Shown piece by piece: positions 45,053-57,168 of a DNA stretch of 64,000 nucleotides. Made by a program: the position numbers and the translations under genes. The DNA is from Nematostella vectensis. Its lineage: Eukaryota; Cnidaria; Anthozoa; Actiniaria; Edwardsiidae. Under the pieces are notes generated by a model, which did no database searches, was not told where the DNA came from, and saw only the letters and a list, made by a program, of their open reading frames with translations. The first letter of the stretch is position 1. The number at the start of each line of letters is the position of its first letter. The DNA is taken from assembly GCF_932526225.1 (NCBI RefSeq), contig NC_064040.1, positions 13,244,856 through 13,308,855 of the forward strand, read 5' to 3'.

Positions 45053-46553
45053 GATCCCTATGTACTCGCCTCTGTTCACTCATGACTCATCTCCATGTAC
45101 TCGCCTCTGTTCACTTATGACTCGTCTCTATGTACTCGCCTCTGTACACTCATGACTCGTCTCTATGTACTCGCCTCTGTACACTCATGACTCGTCTCTA
45201 TGTACTCGCCTCAGTTTTCTCATGACTCGTCTCCATGCACTCGCCATTGTTCACTAATGACTCGTCTCCATGTACTCGCCTCTTTTCACTCATGACTCGT
45301 CTCCATGTACTCGCCACTGTTCACTCATTACTCGTCTCCATGTACTCGCCTCTGTACACTCATGACTCGTCTCTATATACTCGCCTCATTTTTCTCATGA
45401 CTCGTCTCCATGTACTCGCCACTGTTCACTAATGACTCGTCTCCGTGTACTCGCCTCTGTTCACTCATGACTCGTCTCCATGTACTCGCCTCTGTTCACT
45501 CATGACTCGTCTACATGTACTCGCCTCTGTACACTCATGACTCGTCTCTATATACTCGCCTCATTTTTCTCATGACTCGTCTCCATGTACTCGCCACTGT
45601 TCACTCATAACTCGTTTCCATGTCCTCGCCTCTCTTCACTCATGACTCGTCTCTATGTACTCGCCTCTGTTCACTCATTACTCGTCTCCATGTACTCGCC
45701 TCTGTACACTCATGACTCGTCTCTATGTACTCGCCTCAGTTTTCTCATGACTCGTCTCCATGTACTCGCCACTGTTCACTAATGACTCGTCTCCATGTAC
45801 TCGCCTCTGTTCACTCATGACTCGTCTCCATGTACTCGCCTCTGTACATTCATGACTCGTCTCTATGTACTCGCCTCAGTTTTCTCATGACTCGTCTCCA
45901 TGTACTCGCCATTGTTCACTAATGACTCGTCTCCAGGTACTCGCCTCTGTACACTCATGACTCGTCTCTATGTACTCGCCTCATTTTTCTCATGACTCGT
46001 CTCCATGTACTCGCCACTGTTCACTAATGACTCGTCTCCGTGTACTCGCCTCTTTTCACTCATGACTCGTCTCCATGTACTCGCCTCTGTTCACTCATGA
46101 CTCGTCTACATGTACTCATAACTCGTTTCCATGTCCTCGCCTCTCTTCACTCATGACTCGTCTCCATGTACTCGCCTCTGTTCACTCACGACTCGTCTCC
46201 ATGTACTCGCCTCTGTACACTCATGACTCGTCTCTATGTACTCGCCTCAGTTTTCTCATGACTCGTCTCCATGTACTCGCCACTGTTCACTAATGACTCG
46301 TCTCCATGTACTCGCCTCTGTTCACTCATGACTCGTCTCCATGTACTCGCCTCTGTTCACTCATGACTCGTCTACATGTACTCATAACTCGTTTCCATGT
46401 CCTCGCCTCTCTTCACTCATGGCTCGTCTCCATGTACTCGCCTCTGTTCACTCACGACTCGTCTCAATGTACTCGCCTCTGTTCACTCATGACTCGTCTC
46501 CAGTACTCGCCTTAGTTCACCCATAACTCGTCCACATCTACGCATGACTCGTC
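45053..46553. repeat. 1.5-kb minisatellite of 35-bp units
   Basis: About 43 units of CTCATGACTCGTCTCCATGT plus ACTCGCCTCTGTTCA. Variant units (CTATATACTCGCC, TTTTTCTCATG, ACTCATAACTCGTTTCC) recur in the same order. One block with TCTACATGTACTCATAACTC occurs near 46106 and again near 46371, so multi-unit duplications have happened. It lies just downstream of the CAP gene. Confidence 0.95.
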
Positions 46554-46734
46554 TCGAAGATGGAGCAAAACAGTCGAACTTTCTGACGAGAACTGAAACG
46601 GGTTCTGCATTACCCTTCTGCAAAGAGCTTTCTATGTCCGCTCGTTTTCTTTTCTATATATAACGAGTAAAGAAAACGAGCAGAAACAAAACGCTCTGCG
46701 CAGGAGGCTAGGTCTGCATTTCTCTGAATTTGAA

Positions 46735-47032
46735 TTACTGTCGAATCCGTTGTATCGCGACGCCGCATTTGCAAAACATCGATTTGTTTTTGTCTTTTGG
46801 GATTTTCTGTTCCGCCAGTCAAATTATTCTAAGCCAATCACATTCTTGCCATCTCTCGCCTAGTGCAGTTGCCTGGCTTTCTGTCGCGATACTTTTCGCC
46901 CAGAGGATAGCCAGGGAAGTGCACAAAGCGAGATTCTGATTGGCTCAGAACGGTTTTACTTGACGGTACAGAAAACCAAAAACAAATCGTGTTTTGAAAA
47001 CGCGGGTCGCGATACAACGGATCCGACAGTAA
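46735..47032. mobile_element. Foldback MITE with ~100-bp arms
   Basis: The left arm begins TTACTGTCGAATCCGTTGTA and continues TCGCGACGCCGC; the right arm is the complement of TTACTGTCGGATCCGTTGTA and TCGCGACCCGCG. Pairing continues through ATCGATTTGTTTTTG and AGCCAATCACATTC with mismatches. About 300 bp, mostly arm. Confidence 0.8.
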
Positions 47033-47740
47033 ATGGAATAAGCGCTTTAACTCAAATAACCCCCCTAATTACAGACAAGAACACAAATGCGAGTAAATAA
47101 ATTAGTCTTGATATCAGTTGCTTTTACATCGACATACGTACTAGCATGATTACAATATCAAGTGCATAGTTTCCGCATAGAAATTATACCAATGAATTAC
47201 AAGAGCTAGTTATGTAAAGTTAAAAAAAAAGACTGCCCTATTTAAATACTCCAATGGAAAGAAGTGAAAAAAAAGAGGCCTTACGGACACTCCATATTAT
47301 TATTCCATCATAGTCAACGTCAACACACATAGGCTACAACCTGTTTTAGTAGTCAACGACAACACACAAAGACTACAACCTGTTTTAGTATCCCAACAAA
47401 GACAGGTACTAATTCGCCAAGGGCCAAGTTCGGGAGAAGTCCATTCGCACTACTAGTAAACGAGGACAGAATGTTGAGGGAATAGCACGCGGCGCCCGAT
47501 ACGCTGTCACGTTAACCTCCTCACGGGTGTTTTGGGCCTTTTATTGCGAAAAAGGGCTTTTATCCATTTCGGACTTCCTGTGGTGTGATCAAGAAAGAGT
47601 GGGGGCCCTGGGAGGGAGGGCTTCCGGTTCCGGTTCAACTCGCCCTCAGCCCCCCTCTCTTCAATTAATATAGTACCACAGGAAGCTTAATTCATAAAAA
47701 AGCACTGAAGAAGTACAAAATCACTCGAGATGCCTTGCGG

Positions 47741-47776
<36 letters not shown>

Positions 47777-47942
47777 GCAACTGTCCCGTTTAGGAAGCAA
47801 AGACCCTATTGTTTTTTTTGCGTAAGCCTCAACATAGTGTCCTTGTTTAACAGAGTCTTTATAGTGAGAGCAATATAATTCGGCTAGTCTAGCACGCCAT
47901 TGCATTCTGAAGGTGCATCGACAGAACGGCGTGCGCGCGCTG
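47033..47942. other. Spacer downstream of AHSA1 with long G tract
   Basis: This contains a 34-base G run at 47742-47775 only 170 bases past the AHSA1 stop codon, possibly in its 3' UTR. A short repeated phrase (AACACACA...CTACAACCTGTTTTAGTA) appears twice near 47320-47390. No gene recognised. Confidence 0.5.
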
Positions 47943-50900
47943 TCAGAAATAGCGCTCCCCGCACATGAAGGTCTGCTTGATAGCGGCCCAATAGTACTGT
48001 TTCCAGCCTTGCTTGGTGTTTTCATAAGAAGCCTCGGGCACCCCTGCCTGCACCAACTTGAGCTCCGTGCGGTCGTCCTTCTGTGAGAGGGTAATGGTGG
48101 CGGTAGAGTGGTGTCCGGCTGGCCAGCTCTTCTGTCGCCACTCCATTACAATCTTCTCGTCCCGAATCTGAAGAAAAAACATGTCACTGAAACGAGATAC
48201 AGTAAAAAATATTTGGGAGCTTATTGTCCTTCTTGTTCCCGCGACGTTGAATTGCAAGGGCGCAGAATAAACGTGGTCGACCCTGGTTTTGTGCTCATGA
48301 TGATGAAGAAGGTAAAGTAGCAACCGTCTTATTTAACGCGTTTTCCCGTCAGCTAAACTATGTAGGAAACAATGTTGGAGAATCATTAAAAGAATTAAAA
48401 CATATTTCTTACAGAAATTTTCGGGCATTAAAAATGTTCCAGCTTTAGATTTCGTTACAGTAGAGTTTAAAAAAACCTCTAACCACCACGTGTACATACT
48501 TTCGTAGAGATTGGGCTATCTTGACAAGTAACCAAATGGCTTTGAGAAATATGCACATAGACAGTGCTGAATAACGTATGCGCATGTGCGTGCTCTGGCG
48601 AAAAGTATTGTTGAATTGTTCAAGTAAAGAAACGAAAAGCTGACTTCAGTCGCTGTTTTGTTTAACTCTACAGCATTAAAACAATGCTGTACAAAAGATG
48701 GAAAATTGCCTGATAATGAGGGAATTATAGCCTTTTGCGCTAGTTTTCATAGCATTCACCAAAATGTGACATTTCGCCGATAAAAAGCCGCCATTTCAAA
48801 ACAAAGAAGCTGGTTTAACCGTACGATACTGGAACTAGTCTTGCGTTTTTCAGTACTGGCATGTAAATATAGTTCCAAATAGACAGACCTCTAGACTTAT
48901 TGTTATTGATCGGTTTGATGTAATGAAACACCACTTACCAGCTCAGTGAACTTGCCCGAGACTTGGCCATCGAGCAGCACAAATGAGCCACCCCTTGTGG
49001 CATCAACCTTGCAGGAGTCACGTGTGAACGCCGACACCCTCTATGACAAAGACACCAATGAAAAACAATAAGAAACAAAGCAACCTTGCGCGATTCACCT
49101 GTGAATGCTTACACCCTCGATAACATCATCATCATTATTATCATCAACAAAAAAATAAACATCATCATCAAAAACAAAAAGGGTCAATAAGGAACGAAGC
49201 ACACCCAACCTAACCTGAGTATCAGGCCCTCCTATGTTTCTATCGCGACGGCGAGAAACAAGACAAGGGCCTGATACAAGTACTGTTCGAATCGCATGTT
49301 CTCATGCCGGATTCCGGCATGGCTCCTGATTGGTAAAAAAAACAAAGAGTACTCGAATGGGACGCGCTGATTGGTTCAGCTATATATAGTACCCTAGCCC
49401 GTCGACTGCTCGTTCTCAGAGTAATGGCAGACTCCAAAAGTGCTTTTGACCTGGCGTTAGCAGAATCAGAGAAATCGTTTTCTTTAACATTTAAAAAATA
49501 TATTTTCCTGTCTTCATTTTCTTCGGAAAAATTCCGCCTGATACTCAGGTTAGATGTTCAAATGTATTGCCAAGGCCGGTCATTGCGTGTGTTTATTTCT
49601 CATTGGTATCAATTTTCGAAGCGAACATCTACTAGTTATACCAAAAGCGCTGGAAATATTGATGTCATAGAAGCTGCTTAATACTACGGACATCTTTAGT
49701 AGTAGTTATCAAATTTTTAGACAGACCAGGCGCAGAATATTCAAGACATTTGTCTGTGAGAGCACGAAGAATGCTTGGGATTGTTTGCGGTACTTCCCGC
49801 GAGTTGTTGATCGAGTGAGCTGATCAAATAATGGGATTTGTGTTCAAGCAGAGGTTTGTCTATTTAGACGAAAAAGCCTGTAGGAAATTGGTGATGTGAA
49901 AATCCTGTAGTAATTTAGTCAGACTCGTACCCAGTCGTGTTGCGTGGACATCCACAGGAATCCTGAAGCGAGGACGGAAAAAAAATAACGACTGGCAGAT
50001 TACAGATCCAAGATGGCGGACGAAATCGGCGAGCAAAAATGTTTTCATTTTCTTCGTCTGTGAAAAAATTTTCACAGACGAAGAAGGACCTATCCATACT
50101 GCATGTCTTGCCTGTAAAATTCCATGTGCAAATGACAACTGCAGAAATAGCCTAAATACTTTCCTGGAGTTTGGAATTCGGCGTAAGATCATGTGCGAAT
50201 AGTGACTTCCTCGCTCTAGAGCTTATTCTAGGGAACATAAAGACAGTATGTGTTCGAATTATATCTCTGAAAGTGATATTTGTGATAAATACAATCCAAC
50301 CAGAGCAGTATGAGTTCAAATGAGTGCCAGAACATTCAGACCATCCAAATTCATTTCATGAAATGATGTATCCAGCTCACCAGTGTCGTCCGCCGTCTTG
50401 GGTTTTACGAAACGAAAATATCGTCTAATTGAACTGGGAACAACCGAAAATAAAACTAAATGGTTTACAACGAGTGTGTGTAGGTAGGCACTTGGACTTG
50501 TGCACAAAAAAAGTAAAAAAAAAAAAAACGGTCATAAAAACGCTGCTTGCAAGATATTTGAAAAACTTGCAAGATATTTCCTGAGTTCTGCCAGACGTCA
50601 AGCGAATTCCGACCCCGAAACCGCATCCTGACCATGCGGCGTCTGGGTACGAGACTGTAATTTAGTGATGTGTGGATCTGCAGCTATATACTTAAATAGT
50701 AAATCTCCTGAGACGTCAGCTATATTTGCGTTTCAAATCATTTAGCATAAAGTTACTCTCACCGGGGTTCGTCGTTACTAAAATTATTACCCTTGCATAT
50801 AACACCAATGTAGTTTTGATTTACATAAATGCTGTTTATAATTTGATTTGGGTATTTGATTTTGCCACCACACGAGTCTTTGGAAAATTGACAGCCGACG

Positions 50901-53900
50901 TATTTTGACAGTGGCCTGGGGCGGCAGGCGTCACGTCTAGTATTTGTGTCAGGCGTACTTTTATTTTTCCTCTCCAACTTTTGAAAAATAAAATCGCCAG
51001 ATACTCAGGCTACACCCAACTTAGCATGATTCACTTGTGAATGCACTAACAACATCAATCATCATCATCAACAACAAGAGACAAAGTGCCCTCCATAATC
51101 AAGGTGTAACTGGTAAACACTGAAGCTTTCTATGACAACAACAGCAATATTATCATAATCATCATCATCAAAAACTTCAACAACAACAAGAAAAAAGAAA
51201 AGTGAATAATAATACACTCAATTTTGCACAATAAAGGTGGTGCAAATGCTGAGATAGAAAAAAAACAAGGGCAAAGAAGTCCTTTGAGCATTAAATAGCC
51301 GTAGCAGGCCTTGAAATATTGGGGGGCACAACCATCCCATAATGGTCAATTCCTTCTAATTTATGAAAATATTGGGGGGGGAGGGGGGCATGTGCAGCCA
51401 GTGCCTCACCCCCTGCTATGGCCCTGACTATCATACACTCAACGTCTACCTACATCTGCAGCAACAACAACGAAAGTCAAGCATTTTGAGTAACAACACA
51501 CCCAACCTTGTACAGGGGTTTCATTAGGCCCCGGCGGCCGGCGGAAGTGCTGGCCTTTTTCCACAGTGTCGGCTACTTTTTTGATAAAAAGTCTTGAACT
51601 AAAAAAATAAAATAACTTCCACCCCCTACTTATCAATCTCCACTGCCTACCCTGAATGTAAATGAAAGCCCTGTTGTACATCACTTGCTTTGATACTAAC
51701 ACAACATTTAAGACTAACATTTAACAACTTTTACATTAAAGATTACGTTGAGATTACAGCTCATGCCATCATAGTACAGTACCTGCTCTTCTGTGAGAGT
51801 GCTGTAAAGATCCTCGGCAGACATGAGGAACTCCTCCTTCATAATAAGTTTCTTGGTTGAGATCGGCACACCAAGGGGCTTGGTGGCTGCAGAAGAACCA
51901 CATAAGACACATACAGTGAAGGTACATTCACATAACAGTAATTCGTACTGTAATAATAAAAATTTACATACGTCCGTTTTTGTAAGCATCTGTGCCAGGA
52001 GAAACAGCCAAGTTCTTAAATGCCTGAAAAATAAATATTCAGTGAACACAACATTCACGGTAGCATGGTTAGTATGAACACATAGCTAATAAAAGAAAAA
52101 TGTAGACTTTGTCAAAGTCAGCTGGTCAGTAGAAATTGGCTTTTGCTGCACAACAGCTCACTTTGCACCAATTTTTCAACCTAAATTTAGGCTTCTGGCA
52201 TGTCTCATAAACTCCCAATCGGAGCGCGAGAAAGACTGACGTCACAGGAAACGGAATTCCTGCAGCTCTTTCTCTCTCTTTTAACATCAATTCTATTCAA
52301 CAATAGTGTAAAGACAACTAAATTTTTAATCTTTCCTGGTGACTGGACAGAAAAGAAAAACGTTTTCTCCATTATATTAATGTGTGCGCTAAAAAAAAGG
52401 AAATTAACATCAAAGTCGTCCCCTCCAGGCGCCTGATTTTTTTTTACTGATTATTGAGGAAAACGCTCATTATTACTGACAGAAAAGTGACTGTGACTGG
52501 ACAGAAAAGAAAAACGTTTTCTTCATTATATTAATGAGTGCGCTAAAAAAAGAGTCATTTTAAATAAGCATGTGCAAATATTTTTTTGCGACAAGAATAT
52601 GGAAATTAACATCAAAGTCGTCCCCTCCAGGCGCCTGATTTTTTTTACTGATTATTGAGGAAAACGCTCATTATTAGATTGCGCGCTACTATTAGGGAAA
52701 ATCAAAGAAGGAGACTTGGGGCAAGTCTACAGTATTAAAACTACTGCAAGACTCTTCCTGTTCACCACTAATGGCTCTAGGGGGAGGGTTTACGGGGTTT
52801 AAAAGACCCTTTTGGGCTGCCTAGGGAAAGTGTTATGTTCCACAAGCAATTGGGGTAATCAGAGATAGAGTCTGTTGGAGTTAGAATGGTTTTATAACAA
52901 AAATATGTTCTCCCCATATTGCCATTATATAAAAAAACCCCTTAATAAAGCTAGATCAGCCCCTTATCACAATTTCCGGTGATAGCAGATGCTGTACAGT
53001 ATGTCCAAATATCAAGAATTAAAGATCAAGTAAATACCTCTTTCGCTTGTTCCTGCTGGGTTGGAGGAATATCAGGCTTGTTGGTTGCATCTTTGGACGG
53101 CAGAATCATTCCTTGAATGAATTCTTGAGCACAAGTTACAGTAATGGAGTTAGTTGCTTTGCAGTGTATTCTGACGACTTTAATACCAGACAACCAAACA
53201 ATAGGAGCAGACAATATACACATAAAAACTAGTACATACTGTAGTCGGACATGCTTTTCTTCAGGTCATTACATAAAAATCCATAACTTCCCACAAGAGA
53301 ATAGGGAATTCAAGGGTTGTTTTTTTTTTCATAAAAATGATTTCCAGGAAGTAAAATAATACCTTTTTTCTATTCAAGCAATTTTTTTAATAACATTCCT
53401 GGAAAAACATTCTGGTGGATCCCTTTAAATTTGAGGAATATGCTGAGTTTGCTAAAATATGAGAAATATGCTACAGTTTGCTAGAGTTTAAGTTATATAC
53501 AGTACTAGAGTTTGCAAGGGTTGCCTAGTTAGCTTAAAGTACATACCAGTTTTTAATTGATGAACATAATCAGCCAACCTTTGCCTAATTAGCTTGACAC
53601 CAACAGTTCTCATGATGGCCTTGAGCTTATCACCTTCTTTCGTGTCCTTGTTTGTGCTCACATTCACCTACACACATAAAGCAAGACAAGAATAATCATT
53701 CACATATCCATTCACCTTTTGTACACAGTAAAAAGAATGAAATGAAATGGATCCGTTACCACAAAATATTGTACAAAGTCAAAGTTACTAAAAATAACTA
53801 CAGTTACTATTTAAGAAATCTATGTATTTACACACAGTAAACTAGATTAATTAGATTCAATAGATTAGTTTTTGCTAATTACAGCTAATTTACAGTTAAC

Positions 53901-56900
53901 AGGATTAAGGGATTATTTTAGATAATCTAGTTATGGAATGTATTTGCAAAACAAGAAACTTGTACTGAACAACATAGCTGTCAACTCTCCTGCATTAGGC
54001 GGGATACTCAAGATTTGGAACCTTTTCTCAAGCCTAATTTTAGGGTTCTGGAATTTCGCGGATTCTTTGCTAAATTAAGCGGAAAATCAATTACCTGCTA
54101 AATTACACAGGATTTTGCAATACATTTTTCTTTTAAAATCAAAATTTTGCAGGATTCTTTACTGAATTACAGGCTAAATCAGAATATCAACTGTTACATT
54201 TTGTACCAAAGAAAAGCACGAAATAACTTGAAAAGGTTAATTTTTTGGGTGAAAATATCTTAGGAGAGTTTTCATTGGCTCCTAACCACCAGCCATTTAA
54301 AAAAGGTATTTTAATTATTAGTAGTCCTAGGCCTTTGCGGTTTAGCTTTGAAATTCAGTTTGAAATATCTTACTCTTACGAAGAATATCTGTCTTTTTTT
54401 TAAGAGAAATAGAGGTAAGAACCCTACAAGAACACATCAGCTGTGCACTTAAATGTTTTGTCTTTCAAAATTTTGCCAAATTACGCGGGATTAAGTGGAA
54501 ATTTGTGGATTACGCAGATTACGTGGAGAAAGCCAAATTACGCGCTTCCGCACAAGCACGTAATTCCTGGGTTTTGGTGACCAAGTGTGACATTTACTGT
54601 ATTCAAATTGTAGCTTGCAGCTTGATGCCACAAAAAAATAGAGGGATAACTTTATTTTCAATGTTATCATTTTTTTACATGTTAAAATACATGTGCTTGT
54701 ATACTGTAGATAGCCAGTTAGTATGAGTCATACAGTAAACTAAGTATTCAATGAAACCTCTCACAACTTGCACTATAGGCGATACTCACATCTACTTCAT
54801 GGATCTCATTCTCTTCACTCAAGTTGGGGATTTCTACTTTGCCCTTCAAGACATTCTCACTTTCCGTGAGAGTTCCTACAAATACAAGCAAGCCACTATT
54901 TCTTCTAGGTCAAATTAAGGGTGTACTGACATCTGTTGCTAAAAGGAAAGGTGAATATAGCATAAAAGCCTTGTAAAAAGTCATAAGTGTCTGATACTGT
55001 ATTTGCCAACAAGTTGACCAACAAAAGTGTGCTGACTATATGATGACGTTACCCCGTGACGTCATAGATATAGATAAAAGCAGTAATTTTGCTCGAAAAC
55101 AAATATTGAGTAAGTTTTATGAATCTTGAGGGATGGGTGCATTAAGCCAAGCATGCCATTTAGAAATGATTAAGTAATTGTTTTTTTATGATTTTTTAAA
55201 GGTCCTGAAATCCAGATTATTTTATATAATTTTGGTTTCTGTTCGCTAAACCCATGCTTGGCTATATAAAGGAGGTTTTGATAAAAAAGAATACAAAAAA
55301 AATATTGAGTTTTTAAAAAAATTTGGCAACAAAATTTTTTTTTGTTTTTAGAAAACGCAGGACCGGAAGTGAAACAAAACCCACGTGTACACATTCGGCC
55401 TGCTCAGACACACTGATATCTCACATATACGTCGTTACACAGCAACACTAATGTCAGTACACCCTTAAGGCAAGCAACTACTGTATTTCTCCTAGTATGT
55501 CAAATACAAACAAGGCATAGTTTCTGTAATAAGTTGACTTGAAGGCTTTTTATTCACCTATTTTATTAACACAGTACAAAACATGGCGGACTACACGAGG
55601 AACTCAATCCGGGTGCGCATGTGCGAAAGATATGCTAATTAACCGGAAGTAAAACTACAACAGTTTCTACAAATACAATGAGAATACAGTGTAATTTCGG
55701 CATCACTGATACAATATACATACCAGACCACTCTAGCTGAATAACCCACTCATAGAGAAAAATAAGCTTGGCTTTACGGTTACTGCAAACAAACAAAGAA
55801 ACATAATGAAAGTCTGCAATAAATGCAAAAAAAATGGCATTATCATGTCAGCATGTAACAAAGCATTGTGATAGCTTACTTTGCGAAGGCCTCTCCCTCA
55901 ACCTTAGAGATATTTGTGATCTTACACTTTCCTGCAAAAAAGGAAGGATTGTTCTAGTAGTTACCACATTGCAAAGAAGGGTGGTATCCCAAAAAAGCAC
56001 TGGAAGGGATAATAAGTCAGGACATTTTCTTAAGTGACATCAAAAGGCTCCACATGCTTGTATGTAGATGGATTGGGGTATTTTTAAGTGTATGTCAATT
56101 CACCCAAAATTTAAATGAGTTTCACAGATCTCATAAAATGACTACAGGATCACTTCTTGGACCACCTATTTTATGAAAGTAGCTCAGCCTGTTAATGTAA
56201 GGCTATGGTAGTACTGTATGGGCACCGTGATTGGCTAACTTAGAGGCTTTTCAGACTGGTAACCATAGTGATTGGGTTAGCAGGTGTATTTTTTTTTACT
56301 TACAGTGACACTAAAACAATTGAGAATAACAATTTCTGGTAAATTTGAGCACCAGCAGAAGTTAGTAAGATAGTACACTGGCAACTACTGTTTTTTTTTT
56401 ATAAATTCAAGACATTCTTTTCAACCAGATTACAGCAAACTGTTGTTTTAGAAAAAAAAAACACTGAAACCAGGAAAACAAACAGGTAGCCCAAGCTCAC
56501 AACAAGTGTAGAAGGTCAAAAATGTTTTTGTTTTTTTTCTAAAACAACAGTTTGCTGTAATCTGGTTGAAAAGAATGTCTTGAATTTTTTTTAACAGATC
56601 TCAGCCCCCCCCCCCCCCCCCCCCCCCCCTCCGACCTGAAATTGGGGCCATAAAATTTGGGCAATATCATAGAAAGACATGTGTGTCATTAATAGTAGTA
56701 CAATGTCTTTAAAATGAGGAGATACCTCTCACATAGATCTCACACACTAGATTTGAGTGAGTTAATATACTTCATAAAGTGAACTGACATAGGGTTTGTT
56801 TCCAGCCGTCGCTAGCCTTATCGGCCTTGTTGGAATCTGAGCCTCGGACTGAAAAAGTCATGGCGGTTTACCTTGCTCGTTTTCGATTTCAAGGCCTTTA

Positions 56901-57168
56901 AGGAGTTCCTCGAACTTGTCTTTAGACCAAGGAGACGCATTTTTCTCCGTCCTGGGAAAATAAGAATTAAGGTCAATCCTCGATTTGCGCTCTTTGCTGT
57001 CGACCTTGCCTCGCTTTGCATAACTACCACACAACGTGCTCAAAACATCTCGGCTTATCCAAAACACAAATCATTGTATTTTTCATACCAGTGCCAATTA
57101 TTTACATTCTTCGCATCAGCTCGCTCTTCTACAATCCATCGTGGATCTCCTTCGCCCCACTTTGCCAT
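47943..57168 (-). CDS. AHSA1: AHSA1, activator of Hsp90 ATPase, 11 exons
   Basis: Exons (minus): 57168-57089, 56951-56872, 55931-55880, 55782-55724, 54875-54790, 53667-53547, 53123-53038, 52023-51972, 51886-51783, 49040-48939, 48167-47943, in phase, 348 residues (human 338). The start MAKWGEGDPRWIVEERADAK and NVNNWHWTEK are nearly the same as in human. The Aha1 N-domain continues with the RKxK motif in NNRKAKLIFLYEW, VEIPNLSEEN and EFIQGMILPS. A short variable linker leads to the AHSA1/Bet v1-like C-domain (KKLIMKEEFLMSAEDLYST, GGSFVLLDGQVSGKFTEL, VMEWRQKSWPAGH, TKQGWKQYYWAAIKQTF). Aha1 binds the Hsp90 middle domain in the cytosol and raises its ATPase rate. The intron between exons 9 and 10 carries a nested transposon; others hold MITEs. 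Confidence 0.96.
49211..51012. mobile_element. DNA transposon 'CCTGAGTATC', copy B, in AHSA1 intron
   Basis: Inverted with respect to copy A (17075-18094). Termini TAACCTGAGTATCAGGCCC and CCAGATACTCAGGCTA. Flanks CACCCAAC-C and CACCCAAC-T form a 9-bp duplication with one mismatch. The internal third terminus is at about 49530-49552. It shares the internal box AATATATTGCCAAGGCCGG-type text and the 3' GCGTACTTTTATTTTTCCTC region with copy A. It is longer than A because it contains the insertion at 49920-50657. Short ORFs inside are not transposase. Confidence 0.82.
49920..50657. mobile_element. hAT-like non-autonomous element nested in copy B
   Basis: The ends CAGACTCGTACCCAG and CTGGGTACGAGACTG are inverted repeats (14 of 15). 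They are flanked by TAATTTAGT on both sides (49911-49919 and 50658-50666), a perfect 8-9-bp direct repeat; the matching empty site in copy A reads through ATCACTAAATCAC near 17425. 738 bp. Contains a 17-bp-arm perfect palindrome (TTCTTCGTCTGTGAAAA) at about 50056-50090. No transposase recognised. Confidence 0.85.
52339..52680. repeat. Tandem duplication in AHSA1 intron
   Basis: GTGACTGGACAGAAAAGAAA through GAGGAAAACGCTCATTATTA occurs at 52339-52475 and again at 52489-52676. The second unit has about 45 extra bases after the GCGCTAAAAAAA box. The near-identity elsewhere points to a recent event. Confidence 0.85.
54915..55468. mobile_element. TTAA-flanked MITE with 18-bp perfect termini
   Basis: TTAAGGGTGTACTGACAT at the left is exactly complemented by ATGTCAGTACACCCTTAA at the right. 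The four outer bases TTAA may be the target duplication, as in piggyBac-type elements. 554 bp, non-coding, in the AHSA1 intron between exons 4 and 5. The interior has a CCGGAAGTGAAAC box. Confidence 0.8.
56403..56587. repeat. Perfect 57-bp inverted repeat in AHSA1 intron 2
   Basis: AAATTCAAGACATTCTTTTC at 56403 continues through CAACCAGATTACAGCAAACT to a run of A. It is repeated exactly in complement at 56531-56587 with a 71-base loop. A transcript would form a long hairpin. A 25-base C run follows at 56605. Confidence 0.92.

Noticed and set aside
49860..50192. 110-codon minus ORF in the AHSA1 intron
   Set aside because: It crosses the border between copy B and the nested hAT-like element, so it is a chance frame.
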